From the NCBI GenBank assembly GCA_036513315.1, contig DATBZF010000046.1:62001-126000 (forward strand): a DNA stretch of 64,000 nucleotides. The letters are read 5' to 3'. The translations under genes and the position numbers were made by a program. Position 1 is the stretch's first letter; each line of letters opens with the position of its first letter. Below, in pieces: positions 16,103 through 24,401 of the stretch. The notes beneath the pieces are model-generated. The model saw nothing but the letters and a program-made list of their open reading frames with translations. It made no database searches and was not told the DNA's origin. The DNA is from Roseiarcus sp036513315 (lineage in GTDB: Bacteria; Pseudomonadota; Alphaproteobacteria; Rhizobiales; Beijerinckiaceae).

Positions 16103-16847
16103 AACGCGCGACGAGTTCGTGCTCGTAGCCTGGATAGGTTAGCCGGACGAAAGTGACGGAACGTTCGGCGCGCCAGGTGCGCCGCTCGATCGTCAGGCAG
16201 GCGGTTCCCGCGTCGATTTCGAGCGCGTTGGCGATTCCCGCATCCGCGCCGATCGCGTGAATTTTATGTTCGGCCGCCGACCAGGGCACGCGGCTGACAA
16301 GCCACGCGCCTGGCGCGGCGTCGACGAAACGCTCGTCGGCCGCCTCTGGAACCGCGGTCAGATTGATCAGTCGTTCCTCAAGACAGAACGGGCGCGCGCC
16401 CGCGAAATGACGGCAGGTGAGTGAGAGCACCGGCGCCACTGACGCGAGTTCGAGACGATCGCGATCCTCCAGCGTCGCTTTACGCTTGCGGCGGGCGACG
16501 ATCTCATGGCGATAGGACAGTCCGAGAGCGACAACCTCGCCCTTTATGTCCTGGATTTCGAGCACCGCCGATTGGCCGGGCGGCCGCAGTACGAAGCTGC
16601 CGCTTTTGCGCCGCCGCTCGATCAGCTTGCCGTGGGCCAGTTCGGTCAGCACCTTGCTCACCGTCATCCGCGAACAGCCATATTGCGACTGCAACTCATG
16701 CTCGAACGGGATGCGCCGCCCCGGCGGCCATTCGCCCGAAAGGATGGCGCCCCTGATGTCGCCGAGGATGCGCTGATGCAGGGATAGCGTCGCTTTGGCC
16801 GGCGTATGCAATCCATTCGACGCCCTTGCGCTGCCGAGGCTCGCCAC
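16083..16847 (-). CDS. hutC: HutC, GntR-family repressor of histidine utilisation
   Basis: HutC represses hut genes and is released by urocanate. The 254-residue protein has an N-terminal GntR winged helix (SLHQRILGDIRGAILSGEW, then YGCSRMTVSKVLTELAHGKL) and a UTRA ligand domain from about residue 90 to the end, with CLTIERRTWRAER near the C-terminus. The GTG at 16847 is chosen because AAGGA precedes it and it lies 13 bp after the hutF stop; the frame continues upstream inside hutF without homology. The likely operator is the palindrome at 18265-18290. Confidence 0.9.
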   Translation of the reverse strand: MASLGSARASNGLHTPAKATLSLHQRILGDIRGAILSGEWPPGRRIPFEHELQSQYGCSRMTVSKVLTELAHGKLIERRRKSGSFVLRPPGQSAVLEIQDIKGEVVALGLSYRHEIVARRKRKATLEDRDRLELASVAPVLSLTCRHFAGARPFCLEERLINLTAVPEAADERFVDAAPGAWLVSRVPWSAAEHKIHAIGADAGIANALEIDAGTACLTIERRTWRAERSVTFVRLTYPGYEHELVARFTPSRR

Positions 16848-16860
16848 GATTCTTTGTCCT

Positions 16861-18219
16861 TCAAGCCGCGCGAAGTTCGTCCATGACGGCGCGAAACCTT
16901 GCGAGGATCGAATCGCGCCGGCGATGCCTGCCGCCCTCGACCAGTTTGCAGCCATGGACCCAGACGCAATCCACCGCGCCCGCGGCGGCGCCGAAGATCC
17001 AGGAATCGAGCAGGCCGTCGCCTACGCCGCCGGCAAATCCGGAATGGGAGGCGTCCAGCGTCACGAGATTGGCCGGCGCGCCCCGCGCGAGCCCGCCCGC
17101 ATCGGCTTGCAGCGCCGCGGCGCCGCCAGCGAGCGCGCCGTCGAACAAAGCCCTTCCGGTCGAGCCGCCGGCCACCGCCATGACATTGCGCGCCCGCCGA
17201 AAAAGCCGCTGCGCATATTCAAGCTGGCGCAATTCGTCGCCGACGCCGATCCGCACGTTCGAGTCCGAGCCGATCGCAAAATGGCCGCCGTGGGCGACGA
17301 AAGCCGGGCCGTTGAAGACGCCGTCGCCGAGATTGGCCTCGGTGACGGGACAGAGGCCAGCGATCGCTCCGGATTTGGCCAGCCCTTCGGTTTCATCTTC
17401 GTTCATATGGGTAGCGTGGATCAGACACCAGCGCTCATCGACCGTGGCATTGTCGAGCAGCCATGCGACCGGCCTTGCGCCGGACCAGGCGAGGCAATCC
17501 TCGACTTCCCTGACCTGCTCGGCGGCGTGAATGTGGATTGGAGCCGCTCCGGCCATCGCACAGACGGCGGCGAGTTCGTTCGGCGCAACCGCGCGCAGAC
17601 TATGCGGCGCGACGCCGATATTGGCATTGTCGAGCTTTTTGACGATTCCCCGGCAGCCGTCGAGCAGACGGGCGAAGCCATCGATATCGCTGACGAAGCG
17701 GCGTTGGCCTGATGTCGGCGGCGCCGCGTCGAAATTCGCATGGGCGTAGAACACCGGCAGCAGCGTCAGACCGATGCCGGTCTCGCTGGCGGCGGCGGCG
17801 ATGCGCGTCGCCATTTCGGCGATCGCGGCATAGGGCTGGCCGTCGCGATCGTGATGGAGATAATGGAATTCGCCGACGCGGGTGAAGCCGGCTTCCAGCA
17901 TTTCGACATAGAGCTGGCCGGCGACCGCCTCGACCTGATCCGGGTTCATCGTCAGCGCGAAGCGATACATCCAGTCGCGCCAGGTCCAGAAACTGTCGGG
18001 CGATTGGCCGCGCATCTCGGCGCGCCCCGCCATCCCGCGCTGGAAGGCATGGCTGTGGACATTGGGCATGCCGGGAAGGACGATCGCGTGGCGCTCCGCG
18101 TCGGGCGATGGCGCAACGCCCGCCTCGACAGCGGCGAAACGTCCCGCCTCGATCGTCAGCCGCACATTGGCGCGCCAGCCCTGCGGCGTCAGCGCGGATG
18201 CGGCATGGATGACGCTCAT
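16861..18219 (-). CDS. hutF: Formimidoylglutamate deiminase HutF
   Basis: HutF hydrolyses N-formimidoyl-L-glutamate to N-formylglutamate and ammonia in the five-step histidine pathway. The 452-residue amidohydrolase has the metal-binding VHSHAFQRGMAG near 54-65, the HIHAAEQ segment near the middle, and GSDSNVRI towards the end. The ATG at 18219 with GGAG eight bases upstream fits the usual family length of about 450. It is divergent from hutI, and hutC follows it in the same operon. Confidence 0.93.
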   Translation of the reverse strand: MSVIHAASALTPQGWRANVRLTIEAGRFAAVEAGVAPSPDAERHAIVLPGMPNVHSHAFQRGMAGRAEMRGQSPDSFWTWRDWMYRFALTMNPDQVEAVAGQLYVEMLEAGFTRVGEFHYLHHDRDGQPYAAIAEMATRIAAAASETGIGLTLLPVFYAHANFDAAPPTSGQRRFVSDIDGFARLLDGCRGIVKKLDNANIGVAPHSLRAVAPNELAAVCAMAGAAPIHIHAAEQVREVEDCLAWSGARPVAWLLDNATVDERWCLIHATHMNEDETEGLAKSGAIAGLCPVTEANLGDGVFNGPAFVAHGGHFAIGSDSNVRIGVGDELRQLEYAQRLFRRARNVMAVAGGSTGRALFDGALAGGAAALQADAGGLARGAPANLVTLDASHSGFAGGVGDGLLDSWIFGAAAGAVDCVWVHGCKLVEGGRHRRRDSILARFRAVMDELRAA

Positions 18220-18264
18220 GGCGATGGTCTCCGTCGGGCGCTGCGATCGAGCGCTTGCCGTCTT

Positions 18265-18290
18265 CGCCATTATGTCTATACATAATGGCG
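18265..18290. promoter_or_regulatory. Palindromic HutC-type operator between hutF and hutI
   Basis: An 11-bp arm CGCCATTATGT (18265-18275), a CTAT centre and the perfectly complementary arm ACATAATGGCG (18280-18290) form an uninterrupted inverted repeat. The core ATGTCTATACAT resembles the TGTATATACA-type sites bound by HutC repressors. It lies 16 bp from the hutI ATG and 45 bp from the hutF ATG, so one site could repress both divergent operons. Confidence 0.8.
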
Positions 18291-18306
18291 GCGGGAGAAA
18301 AGCGAA

Positions 18307-19548
18307 ATGAGCGGCGCGGCTGTTGATCGTGAGCTTGGAGCAAGCGTTCGCGTCTGGCGCAATGCGCGTCTGGCCACTCTCGCGGGAGAGACACCCGGGC
18401 TCGGAATCGTCGAGCGCGGCGCCGTGGCCATTGCGGACCGACGCATCGCCTATGCCGGGCCGGAGGCGGATATGCCGGCGCGCTGGCGCGGGGCGGCCGA
18501 GGAAATCGATTGTGAAGGACGATGGATCACGCCCGGCCTGATCGATTGCCATACGCATCTGGTCTATGCCGGCGACCGGGCGCATGAATTCGAGTTGCGC
18601 CTTCAGGGCGCGACCTATGAGGAAGTGGCGCGCGCGGGCGGCGGCATCGTCTCTTCCGTCAAGGCGTTGCGGGCGGCGAGCGAGGATGATCTGGTGCGCC
18701 AGACCCTGCCCCGCCTCGACGCGCTGATCGCTGAAGGCGTCACGACGGTGGAGGTCAAATCCGGCTATGGGCTCGACCTCGCCAATGAGCGCAAATCGCT
18801 GCGGGCGGCGCGCAGGCTGGCGCGGGAACGCGCAGTCAGCATTCGCACGACCTTTCTAGGCGCGCATGCGCTGCCGCCGGAAGCAGATGGAGATCGCGAA
18901 GGTTATATCGACCGGCTGGTGAGCGATATGCTGCCGGCGATGGCGGCCGAAGGTCTGGCCGATGCGGTCGACGGCTTTTGCGAGACGATCGCTTTTTCCC
19001 CTGAACAAATCACGCGCGTGTTTACCGCCGCCAAAGCGCTCGGACTGCCGGTGAAGCTGCACGCCGACCAGCTTTCCAATCTTCACGGCGCCGCCCTCGC
19101 TGCGCAGTACGGCGCTTTATCAGCCGATCATCTCGAACATACCGACGAAGCCGGCGTGGCGGCTATGGCCAAAGCGGGAACGGCAGCGGTTCTGCTGCCG
19201 GGCGCTTTCTATTTCATCCGCGAGTCGCAGCGCCCTCCCATTGATCTGTTCCGCCGCCATCGCGTCGCGATGGCGGTGGCGAGCGATTGCAATCCCGGCA
19301 CTTCGCCGCTGACTTCGCTGCTGCTGACGATGAATATGGCGGCGACTTTGTTTCGCATGAATGTGGAGGAATGTATCGCCGGCGTCACCCGCGAGGCGGC
19401 GCGGGCGTTGGGCGTTCTCGCTGAGACGGGGACGCTGGAAGTCGGCAAATGGGCGGATCTGGCGATCTGGAACATCGAGCGTCCGGCCGAACTCGTCTAT
19501 CGCATGGGCTTCAATCCGCTGCATGCGCGCGTGTGGAGGGGCCGGTGA
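18307..19548 (+). CDS. hutI: Imidazolonepropionase HutI
   Basis: HutI opens 4-imidazolone-5-propionate to N-formimidoylglutamate, the third step of histidine breakdown. The 413-residue amidohydrolase shows LIDCHTHLVYAGDRAHEFE near 79-97 with metal-binding histidines, GGGIVSSV, KLHADQLSN with a metal ligand near residue 258, and the SDCNPGTSP segment near 320. GGGAG about 12 bases upstream supports the ATG. It starts the hutI-hutH-hutU operon and overlaps hutH by 4 bp (GTGA). Confidence 0.95.
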   Translation: MSGAAVDRELGASVRVWRNARLATLAGETPGLGIVERGAVAIADRRIAYAGPEADMPARWRGAAEEIDCEGRWITPGLIDCHTHLVYAGDRAHEFELRLQGATYEEVARAGGGIVSSVKALRAASEDDLVRQTLPRLDALIAEGVTTVEVKSGYGLDLANERKSLRAARRLARERAVSIRTTFLGAHALPPEADGDREGYIDRLVSDMLPAMAAEGLADAVDGFCETIAFSPEQITRVFTAAKALGLPVKLHADQLSNLHGAALAAQYGALSADHLEHTDEAGVAAMAKAGTAAVLLPGAFYFIRESQRPPIDLFRRHRVAMAVASDCNPGTSPLTSLLLTMNMAATLFRMNVEECIAGVTREAARALGVLAETGTLEVGKWADLAIWNIERPAELVYRMGFNPLHARVWRGR

Positions 19549-21089
19549 GCGACTTCGTCCTCAAGCCGGGCCATGTCCCGCTCGCCGACTGGCTGGCGAT
19601 CTATCGCGGCGCGGCGCCGCGGCTCGATGCCGCCTGCGCGCCGGGAATTGCGGCAAGCGCGGCGGCGGTGGCGCGCATCGTCGCCAAGGGCGACCCGGTC
19701 TATGGAATCAATACCGGCTTCGGCAAGCTCGCCAGCGTGCGCATCGAGGCGGCCGATCTGGAGAAACTCCAGCGCAACATCGTGCTGTCGCATGCAGCGG
19801 GCGTCGGCGAGGCGACGCCGGTCGCGATCGTGCGGCTGATGATGGCGCTGAAGCTGGCGAGCCTCGCGCAGGGCGCTTCGGGCGTCACGCCAGAGACTGT
19901 CGCGATGCTGGAGGCGATGCTGGCGCGCGGCCTTGCGCCGGTGACGCCTGCGCAAGGATCGGTCGGAGCCTCCGGCGATCTCGCGCCGCTCGCCCATATG
20001 ACGGCGGCGATGATCGGCGTCGGCGAGATATTCCTCGACGGCGCGCGCCTGCCGGCCGTCGAGGCGCTCGCGCGCGCCGGCCTCACGCCGCTGACGCTCG
20101 GCGCCAAGGAAGGTCTTGCGCTGCTCAACGGCACGCAATTTTCCACCGCAAATGCGCTGGCGGCTTTGTTCGAAGCCGAAATCCTGTTTCGCTCGGCACT
20201 GGCGACCGGCGCCCTCTCGACCGATGCGGCGCGCGGTTCGGATGCGCCTTTCGATCCGCGCATCCATCGCCTGCGCGGTCATCGCGGCCAGATCGAAGCG
20301 GCCGACGCTTTGCGCGCCTTGATGCGCGGCAGCGCCATCCGCGCCTCGCATCTCATCGGCGATGAAAGGGTTCAGGACCCCTATTGCCTGCGCTGCCAGC
20401 CGCAGGTGATGGGCGCGGCGCTGGACGTGTTGCGCCAGGCGGCGCAAACGCTGGCGACCGAGGCGAATGGCGTCACCGATAATCCGCTGATCTTCGCCGA
20501 AGACGACGCGGCGCTGTCAGGCGGCAATTTCCACGCCGAGCCCGTCGCCTTCGCCGCCGATATGATGGCGCTCGCCATTTGCGAAATCGGCGCGCTCGCC
20601 GAGCGGCGCATCGCCATGCTGGTCGATCCGGCGCTCTCGGGCCTGCCGGCGTTTCTGACGCCGAAGCCGGGGCTCAATTCCGGCTTCATGATTCCGCAGG
20701 TGACAGCGGCGGCGCTGGTTTCCGAAAACAAGAGCCGCGCCTATCCCGCAAGCGTCGATTCGATCCCAACCTCCGCGAATCAGGAAGACCATGTCTCAAT
20801 GGCGGCGCATGGCGCGCGCCGTCTGCTGCCGATGGTCGAGAATGCGACGGCGATCATCGCCATCGAGCTGCTGGCGGCGGCGCAGGGCTGCGACTTTCAT
20901 GCGCCGCTGACGTCAAGCCCGCCGCTTGAGGCGGTTCGCGCGCTGGTGCGCGGCAAGATTCCTCATCTCGACGACGATCGTCACTTCCATCCCGACATCG
21001 CATTGGCGATCGGCCTCGTGCGTTCCGGCGCCGTCATCGCGGCGGCAGGCGGCGAGGCGCTGCCTTCGGTCCAGTTCCAGAATATTTGA
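19545..21089 (+). CDS. hutH: Histidine ammonia-lyase HutH
   Basis: HutH converts histidine to urocanate and ammonia. The 514-residue protein has the Ala-Ser-Gly triad at about 142-144 (GSVGASGDLAPLAHM) that cyclises to the MIO cofactor, the N-terminal VYGINTGFG motif and the FMIPQVTAAAL block. The GTG at 19545 overlaps the hutI TGA and has GGAGG at 19535-19540. It stops 9 bp before hutU. Confidence 0.96.
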   Translation: MSDFVLKPGHVPLADWLAIYRGAAPRLDAACAPGIAASAAAVARIVAKGDPVYGINTGFGKLASVRIEAADLEKLQRNIVLSHAAGVGEATPVAIVRLMMALKLASLAQGASGVTPETVAMLEAMLARGLAPVTPAQGSVGASGDLAPLAHMTAAMIGVGEIFLDGARLPAVEALARAGLTPLTLGAKEGLALLNGTQFSTANALAALFEAEILFRSALATGALSTDAARGSDAPFDPRIHRLRGHRGQIEAADALRALMRGSAIRASHLIGDERVQDPYCLRCQPQVMGAALDVLRQAAQTLATEANGVTDNPLIFAEDDAALSGGNFHAEPVAFAADMMALAICEIGALAERRIAMLVDPALSGLPAFLTPKPGLNSGFMIPQVTAAALVSENKSRAYPASVDSIPTSANQEDHVSMAAHGARRLLPMVENATAIIAIELLAAAQGCDFHAPLTSSPPLEAVRALVRGKIPHLDDDRHFHPDIALAIGLVRSGAVIAAAGGEALPSVQFQNI

Positions 21090-21098
21090 GGTCTTCTC

Positions 21099-22775
21099 AT
21101 GAACGCCAATCCGCGCATCGACAATTCCCGCATCATCCGCGCATCGCGCGGCCCCGAGATTACCGCAAAAAGCTGGCTGACCGAGGCGCCGATGCGCATG
21201 CTGATGAACAATCTCGATCCCGATGTCGCGGAGAAGCCGAGCGAGCTCGTCGTCTATGGCGGCATTGGCCGCGCCGCGCGCGACTGGAACGCCTTCGATC
21301 AGATCGTCGCTTCGCTGAAGCGGCTCGAAGGCGATCAGACGCTGCTGGTGCAATCGGGCAAGCCGGTCGGAATTTTCCGCACCCATGCCGATGCGCCGCG
21401 CGTGCTGATCGCCAATTCCAATCTCGTGCCGCATTGGGCGACATGGGATCATTTTCACGCCCTCGATAGGAAGGGCCTGATGATGTACGGCCAGATGACG
21501 GCGGGGTCGTGGATCTATATCGGCAGCCAGGGCATCGTTCAGGGCACCTACGAGACCTTCGTCGAAGTCGGCCGCCAGCACTATGGCGGCGATCTTTCGG
21601 GGCGATGGATTCTGACGGCGGGTCTCGGCGGCATGGGCGGCGCGCAGCCGCTTGCCGCCGCCATGGCCGGCGCCTCCTGCCTCGCCGTCGAATGCCAGCC
21701 TAGCCGCATCGAAATGCGCCTGCGCACCGGCTATGTCGACGTGCAGGCGACCGATCTTGATGAGGCGCTGGCGATCATCGACAAATCCTGCCGCGACAGG
21801 AAGGCGGTCTCAGTCGGGCTGATCGGTAATGCCGCCGATGTGTTTCCTGAACTGGTGCGCCGCGGCGTCCGGCCCGATGTCGTCACCGACCAGACTTCGG
21901 CGCATGACCCTGTCAACGGCTATCTGCCGAAGGACTGGACGCTGGCGGAATGGGAGACCAAGCGCGAGCGCGATCCCAAGGCGGTCGAGCGCGCCGCCCG
22001 CGCGTCGATGGCGGCGCATGTGCGCGCGATGCTCGATTTCCATAAGGCCGGCGTGCCGACGCTCGACTATGGCAACAACATCCGGCAGGTCGCCAAGGAG
22101 GAAGGCGTCGCCGACGCTTTCGATTTCCCGGGCTTCGTGCCCGCTTACATCCGGCCTTTGTTCTGCCGGGGAATCGGGCCATTCCGCTGGTGCGCTTTAT
22201 CGGGCGACGCGGAAGACATCTACCGCACCGACGCCAAGGTGAAGGAATTGCTGCCCGACAACAAACACCTGCACAATTGGCTCGACATGGCGCGCCGGCG
22301 CATTCGCTTCCAGGGCCTGCCGGCGCGCATTTGCTGGCTCGGCCTTGGCGATCGTCACCGGCTCGGCCTCGCCTTCAACGAAATGGTCGCCAGCGGCGAA
22401 CTCAAGGCGCCGATCGTGATCGGCCGCGACCATCTTGATTCCGGCTCGGTCGCTTCGCCCAATCGCGAGACGGAGGCGATGAAGGACGGCTCGGATGCTG
22501 TCTCCGACTGGCCGCTGCTCAACGCTTTGCTGAATTGCGCGTCGGGGGCGACCTGGGTGTCGATCCATCACGGCGGCGGCGTCGGCATCGGCTTTTCGCA
22601 GCATGCCGGCATGGTGATCGTCGCCGACGGCTCGCCCGAGGCCGCCCGGCGCATCGCGCGCGTGTTGTGGAACGATCCGGCGAGCGGCGTCATGCGCCAT
22701 GCGGACGCGGGCTATGAGACTGCGCTTGATTGCGCGCGCGAGAACGGGCTCGACCTGCCGGGTGTGCTGGGTTAG
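21099..22775 (+). CDS. hutU: Urocanate hydratase HutU
   Basis: HutU hydrates urocanate to imidazolonepropionate using NAD+ as an electrophile. The 558-residue length is normal. Visible motifs are the NAD-binding GLGGMGGAQPLA near 176-187, the YGNNIRQ segment, the catalytic cysteine in GPFRWCALSGD, and the C-terminal GGGVGIGFSQHAGMV. GAGG lies seven bases before the ATG. It ends the operon; no hutG follows, and a palindromic repeat begins about 20 bp after the stop. Confidence 0.96.
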   Translation: MNANPRIDNSRIIRASRGPEITAKSWLTEAPMRMLMNNLDPDVAEKPSELVVYGGIGRAARDWNAFDQIVASLKRLEGDQTLLVQSGKPVGIFRTHADAPRVLIANSNLVPHWATWDHFHALDRKGLMMYGQMTAGSWIYIGSQGIVQGTYETFVEVGRQHYGGDLSGRWILTAGLGGMGGAQPLAAAMAGASCLAVECQPSRIEMRLRTGYVDVQATDLDEALAIIDKSCRDRKAVSVGLIGNAADVFPELVRRGVRPDVVTDQTSAHDPVNGYLPKDWTLAEWETKRERDPKAVERAARASMAAHVRAMLDFHKAGVPTLDYGNNIRQVAKEEGVADAFDFPGFVPAYIRPLFCRGIGPFRWCALSGDAEDIYRTDAKVKELLPDNKHLHNWLDMARRRIRFQGLPARICWLGLGDRHRLGLAFNEMVASGELKAPIVIGRDHLDSGSVASPNRETEAMKDGSDAVSDWPLLNALLNCASGATWVSIHHGGGVGIGFSQHAGMVIVADGSPEAARRIARVLWNDPASGVMRHADAGYETALDCARENGLDLPGVLG

Positions 22776-22796
22776 GCGCGGGACGAGGCTAGAACA

Positions 22797-23045
22797 TTCC
22801 GTATTTGCGCTGACGCAGAAGGCGCCGCCGCGATCGGCGACAGCGCTTCATTGATCGCATGGAGGCGATTATGCGCGAGAGGAATTCGAACTCAAGGATG
22901 GTTCTTCGGACCACCGCCTTTGCTGACAAGTTTACGCAGTCAGCAAGCTGACTGCTATGGGCGACGATCGCTTCGCGATCGTCCTTGACTTCGAATTCCT
23001 CTCGCGCTCCGCTCCGCCATGCAAACAATGAGGAGATCTGCGTTC
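22797..23045 (-). repeat. Long palindromic repeat, full copy, subtype B
   Basis: Inverted 25-nt arms at 22873-22897 and 22983-23007 pair except for one mismatch, and weaker outer arms extend the palindrome to 22849-23030. The 85-nt loop holds a TGGTTC/GGACCA hairpin (one wobble), a bulkier middle region with two alternative pairings (TTGCTGAC/GTCAGCAA or GCAGTCAGC/GCTGACTGC), and a perfect GACGATCGC-TTC-GCGATCGTC hairpin. Flanks at 22797-22848 and 23031-23045 resemble those of the other copies. Orientation follows the shared coding-like flank at 22797-22848. Confidence 0.85.
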
Positions 23046-23080
23046 AGTCATCGTCTCGAATCTTGTGAAGCCATATGACC

Positions 23081-23185
23081 CTCAATTTCCTTCCGCGCAA
23101 AATGGCCGCGAAGAGCTGGGTGAAGGCTTGTCGCCAAGCGAGCTGGCGCGCCTCTGCGTCAATTCAAGTGCGAAACGCTTCAGTC
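23081..23185 (+). repeat. Half copy of the palindromic repeat, subtype A
   Basis: From CTCAATTTCCTTCCGCGC at about 23081 the sequence matches the right inner arm, outer arm and flank of the A-type copies, including the AAAATGGCCGC segment and the LCVNSSAKR-like reading at 23150-23180. The left half and hairpin loop are absent. It lies 36 bp from the full B copy, upstream of the deacetylase gene. Confidence 0.7.
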
Positions 23186-23240
23186 GCAGCCGCACGCCTT
23201 GACTTGACGACGCCTCGACGGCGTGGCCGAGTCCCCTCCC

Positions 23241-24287
23241 ATGCGCGCCTTCTATCACCCCGACCAATCCCTCCACGATCCGCAGCAATTCATGCGTTAC
23301 GGACGGCTCGTTCCGCCCAAGGATTTGCCGGCGCGCACGGAGGAATTGCTCGGCGCCCTCACGGCGCGCGGTATTGCGCTTGAGGCGCCCGACGAGCAGG
23401 GGCCAGAGGCGGCGCTCGGCGTCCATACCCCGACCTATCTCAAGTTCCTGAGCGAAATTTGGGACCGATGGACGCAATTGCCCGACCGTGGCCCCGAGGT
23501 CTGGCCCAACACTTTTCCCTATTGGAGCGGCCGGCCGGAAGATGCGGCGCGGCCGCCCTGCCCGGCCGAGGGAATCGTAGGGCAGGTCGGCTGGTATCTC
23601 GGCGATCTCTCCGTGCCGATGGGTCCGCTCACCTGGACCTCGGTTTTGCGTTCCTGCGAAACCGCCGTCTCGGCGGCGGACGCTTTGACGGACGACGAAA
23701 ACGCTGTCTACGCGCTCTGCCGCCCCTCGGGCCATCATGCGCGCGCCGACCGCGCCACCGGCTTTTGCTATCTCAACAACACCGCGATCGCCGCGCAGCG
23801 GCTGCGCGCGCGTCATGCGCGCGTCGCGATCCTCGATATCGACGCCCATCACGGCGACGGCACGCAGCAGATTTTCTACAATCGCGCGGACGTGCTGACG
23901 ATTTCCATCCACGCCGATCCGATCAATTATTATCCGTTCTTCACCGGCTATGCCGCGGAGAGAGGCTGCGGCGCTGGCGAGGGCTTCAACCTCAACCTGC
24001 CGCTCCCGCATGGCGCCGGCGGCGACGCGATGATTGCGGCGATCGAGACGGCCAATGAGGAAATTCGCGCCTTCGCGCCGCAGGTTCTGGTCGTCGCGCT
24101 CGGCTTCGATGCGCACCGGCTCGATCCGATCGGCGTATTGAAAATGGAGGCGCGGGACTTCGCGCGCTGCGGCGCGCTGGTGCGCGCGCTTCGTCTGCCG
24201 ACGCTCGTGGTGCAGGAAGGCGGCTACGCGCTGGGCGCCATCGGCGATTGCCTCAGCGCGTTTCTGGATGGGCTCAGCGCCGTATAG
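23241..24287 (+). CDS. Histone deacetylase-family (acetylpolyamine amidohydrolase-like) protein
   Basis: This zinc amidohydrolase probably removes acetyl groups from polyamines or other small amides. The 348-residue protein has the active-site block RPSGHHARADRATGFCYLNN, the zinc-binding ILDIDAHHGDGTQQ, ALGFDAHRLDP with a third zinc ligand, and QEGGYAL with the catalytic tyrosine. The ATG at 23241 matches the family start (MRAFYHPDQ); an upstream GTG at 23223 is possible. A repeat element separates it from hutU, so it probably has its own promoter. Confidence 0.88.
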   Translation: MRAFYHPDQSLHDPQQFMRYGRLVPPKDLPARTEELLGALTARGIALEAPDEQGPEAALGVHTPTYLKFLSEIWDRWTQLPDRGPEVWPNTFPYWSGRPEDAARPPCPAEGIVGQVGWYLGDLSVPMGPLTWTSVLRSCETAVSAADALTDDENAVYALCRPSGHHARADRATGFCYLNNTAIAAQRLRARHARVAILDIDAHHGDGTQQIFYNRADVLTISIHADPINYYPFFTGYAAERGCGAGEGFNLNLPLPHGAGGDAMIAAIETANEEIRAFAPQVLVVALGFDAHRLDPIGVLKMEARDFARCGALVRALRLPTLVVQEGGYALGAIGDCLSAFLDGLSAV

Positions 24288-24401
24288 ATCCCACGCTGTA
24301 ACGGAGGAAAGGGACGCCGCCTTGTCCACCGCCTTGTCGCACGCATCGATCATGACCTAACATCAAAGGCGGACCTGCTTTCGGGGCCGGGGTAAGAGTC
24401 C

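Noticed and set aside
22789..23028. A 79-codon minus-strand ORF across the subtype B repeat
   Set aside because: It runs through both arms and the hairpin loop, has no ribosome binding site or family, and is explained by the palindrome.
22797..23185. Retron msr-msd or group II intron
   Set aside because: No reverse transcriptase gene lies near any copy of the hairpin element.
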